From: Girardinichthys multiradiatus
Taxonomy: Eukaryota > Chordata > Actinopteri > Cyprinodontiformes > Goodeidae
DNA: 64,000 bases
Assembly (NCBI RefSeq): GCF_021462225.1
Contig: NC_061811.1
Location: 9,387,663 to 9,451,662 of the forward strand
Reading direction: 5' to 3'
The translations under genes were made by a program, and so were the position numbers. The notes beneath the pieces were generated by a model. It was not told where the DNA came from, did no database searches, and worked only from the letters and a program-made list of their open reading frames with translations. Below are positions 63,843 to 64,000 of this stretch, piece by piece; the stretch's first letter is position 1; every line of letters begins with the position of its first letter.

Positions 63843-64000
63843 GTGAGTGTCTGTGGTTTGTTTGGACCTGTTTACACACTGTTTGTTTATTGTTCGTTTA
63901 CCAAACAGATAGAGTTCCGGCTACAGCGGCAGCAGCTGCTTGTTGTGTTCCGGGTCTCTAGAGAGAAATCAGCGCTTTGTTTCCTGTCAGAGTCTCTGTT

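Overview
This window is vertebrate nuclear DNA, almost certainly from a ray-finned (teleost, probably percomorph-like) fish. The evidence is short exons with GT/AG boundaries inside long AT-rich introns, many Tc1-like transposons of types common in fish, fish-type LINE/SINE tails, and two recognisable vertebrate neural genes. There are no bacterial-style operons. Most long open frames outside the exons are transposase pieces or chance frames.

Layout. (1) Positions 1-1441, minus strand: four consecutive ankyrin-repeat exons of ankrd6 (diversin). The rest of the 3' part lies off the left edge, and I could not find the 5' exons. (2) About 1.5-18 kb: intergenic or 5'-intronic DNA. It holds several Tc1 remnants, one complete 1,610-bp Tc1-like element with an intact 334-residue DD34E transposase (12058-13667), two LTR-like insertions, two minisatellites and one unexplained 75-codon frame. 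(3) 18,158-58,647, plus strand: a complete nine-exon gabrr2, the GABA-A receptor rho-2 subunit of the Cys-loop chloride channels. All exons join in frame to 488 codons. Intron 2 alone is 21 kb and is a transposon sink. (4) 58.6-61 kb: the likely long 3' UTR. (5) 61.6-63.2 kb: another complete-ended but frameshifted Tc1-like element. (6) About 63.7-63.84 kb: a probable first, non-coding exon and promoter of the next plus-strand gene.

Ankrd6 (Wnt/planar polarity scaffold) and gabrr2 (retinal/neural inhibition) are neighbours by ancient synteny and do not share a pathway. Both lie in human 6q15, though from memory UBE2J1 and RRAGD sit between them there. They are transcribed divergently here.

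The most unusual structures are: a palindromic Tc1 made of two inverted 960-bp 3' halves that still has both ends and TA flanks (24690-26673); a second 1.2-kb foldback element 1 kb away in the same intron (22421-23633); a 21-bp-period minisatellite that starts exactly at the exon-8 splice donor of gabrr2 and repeats that donor; an LTR-like element inserted into an old Tc1 with a clean 5-bp target duplication; and a broken small membrane-protein reading frame at 27.1-27.5 kb that I cannot assign.
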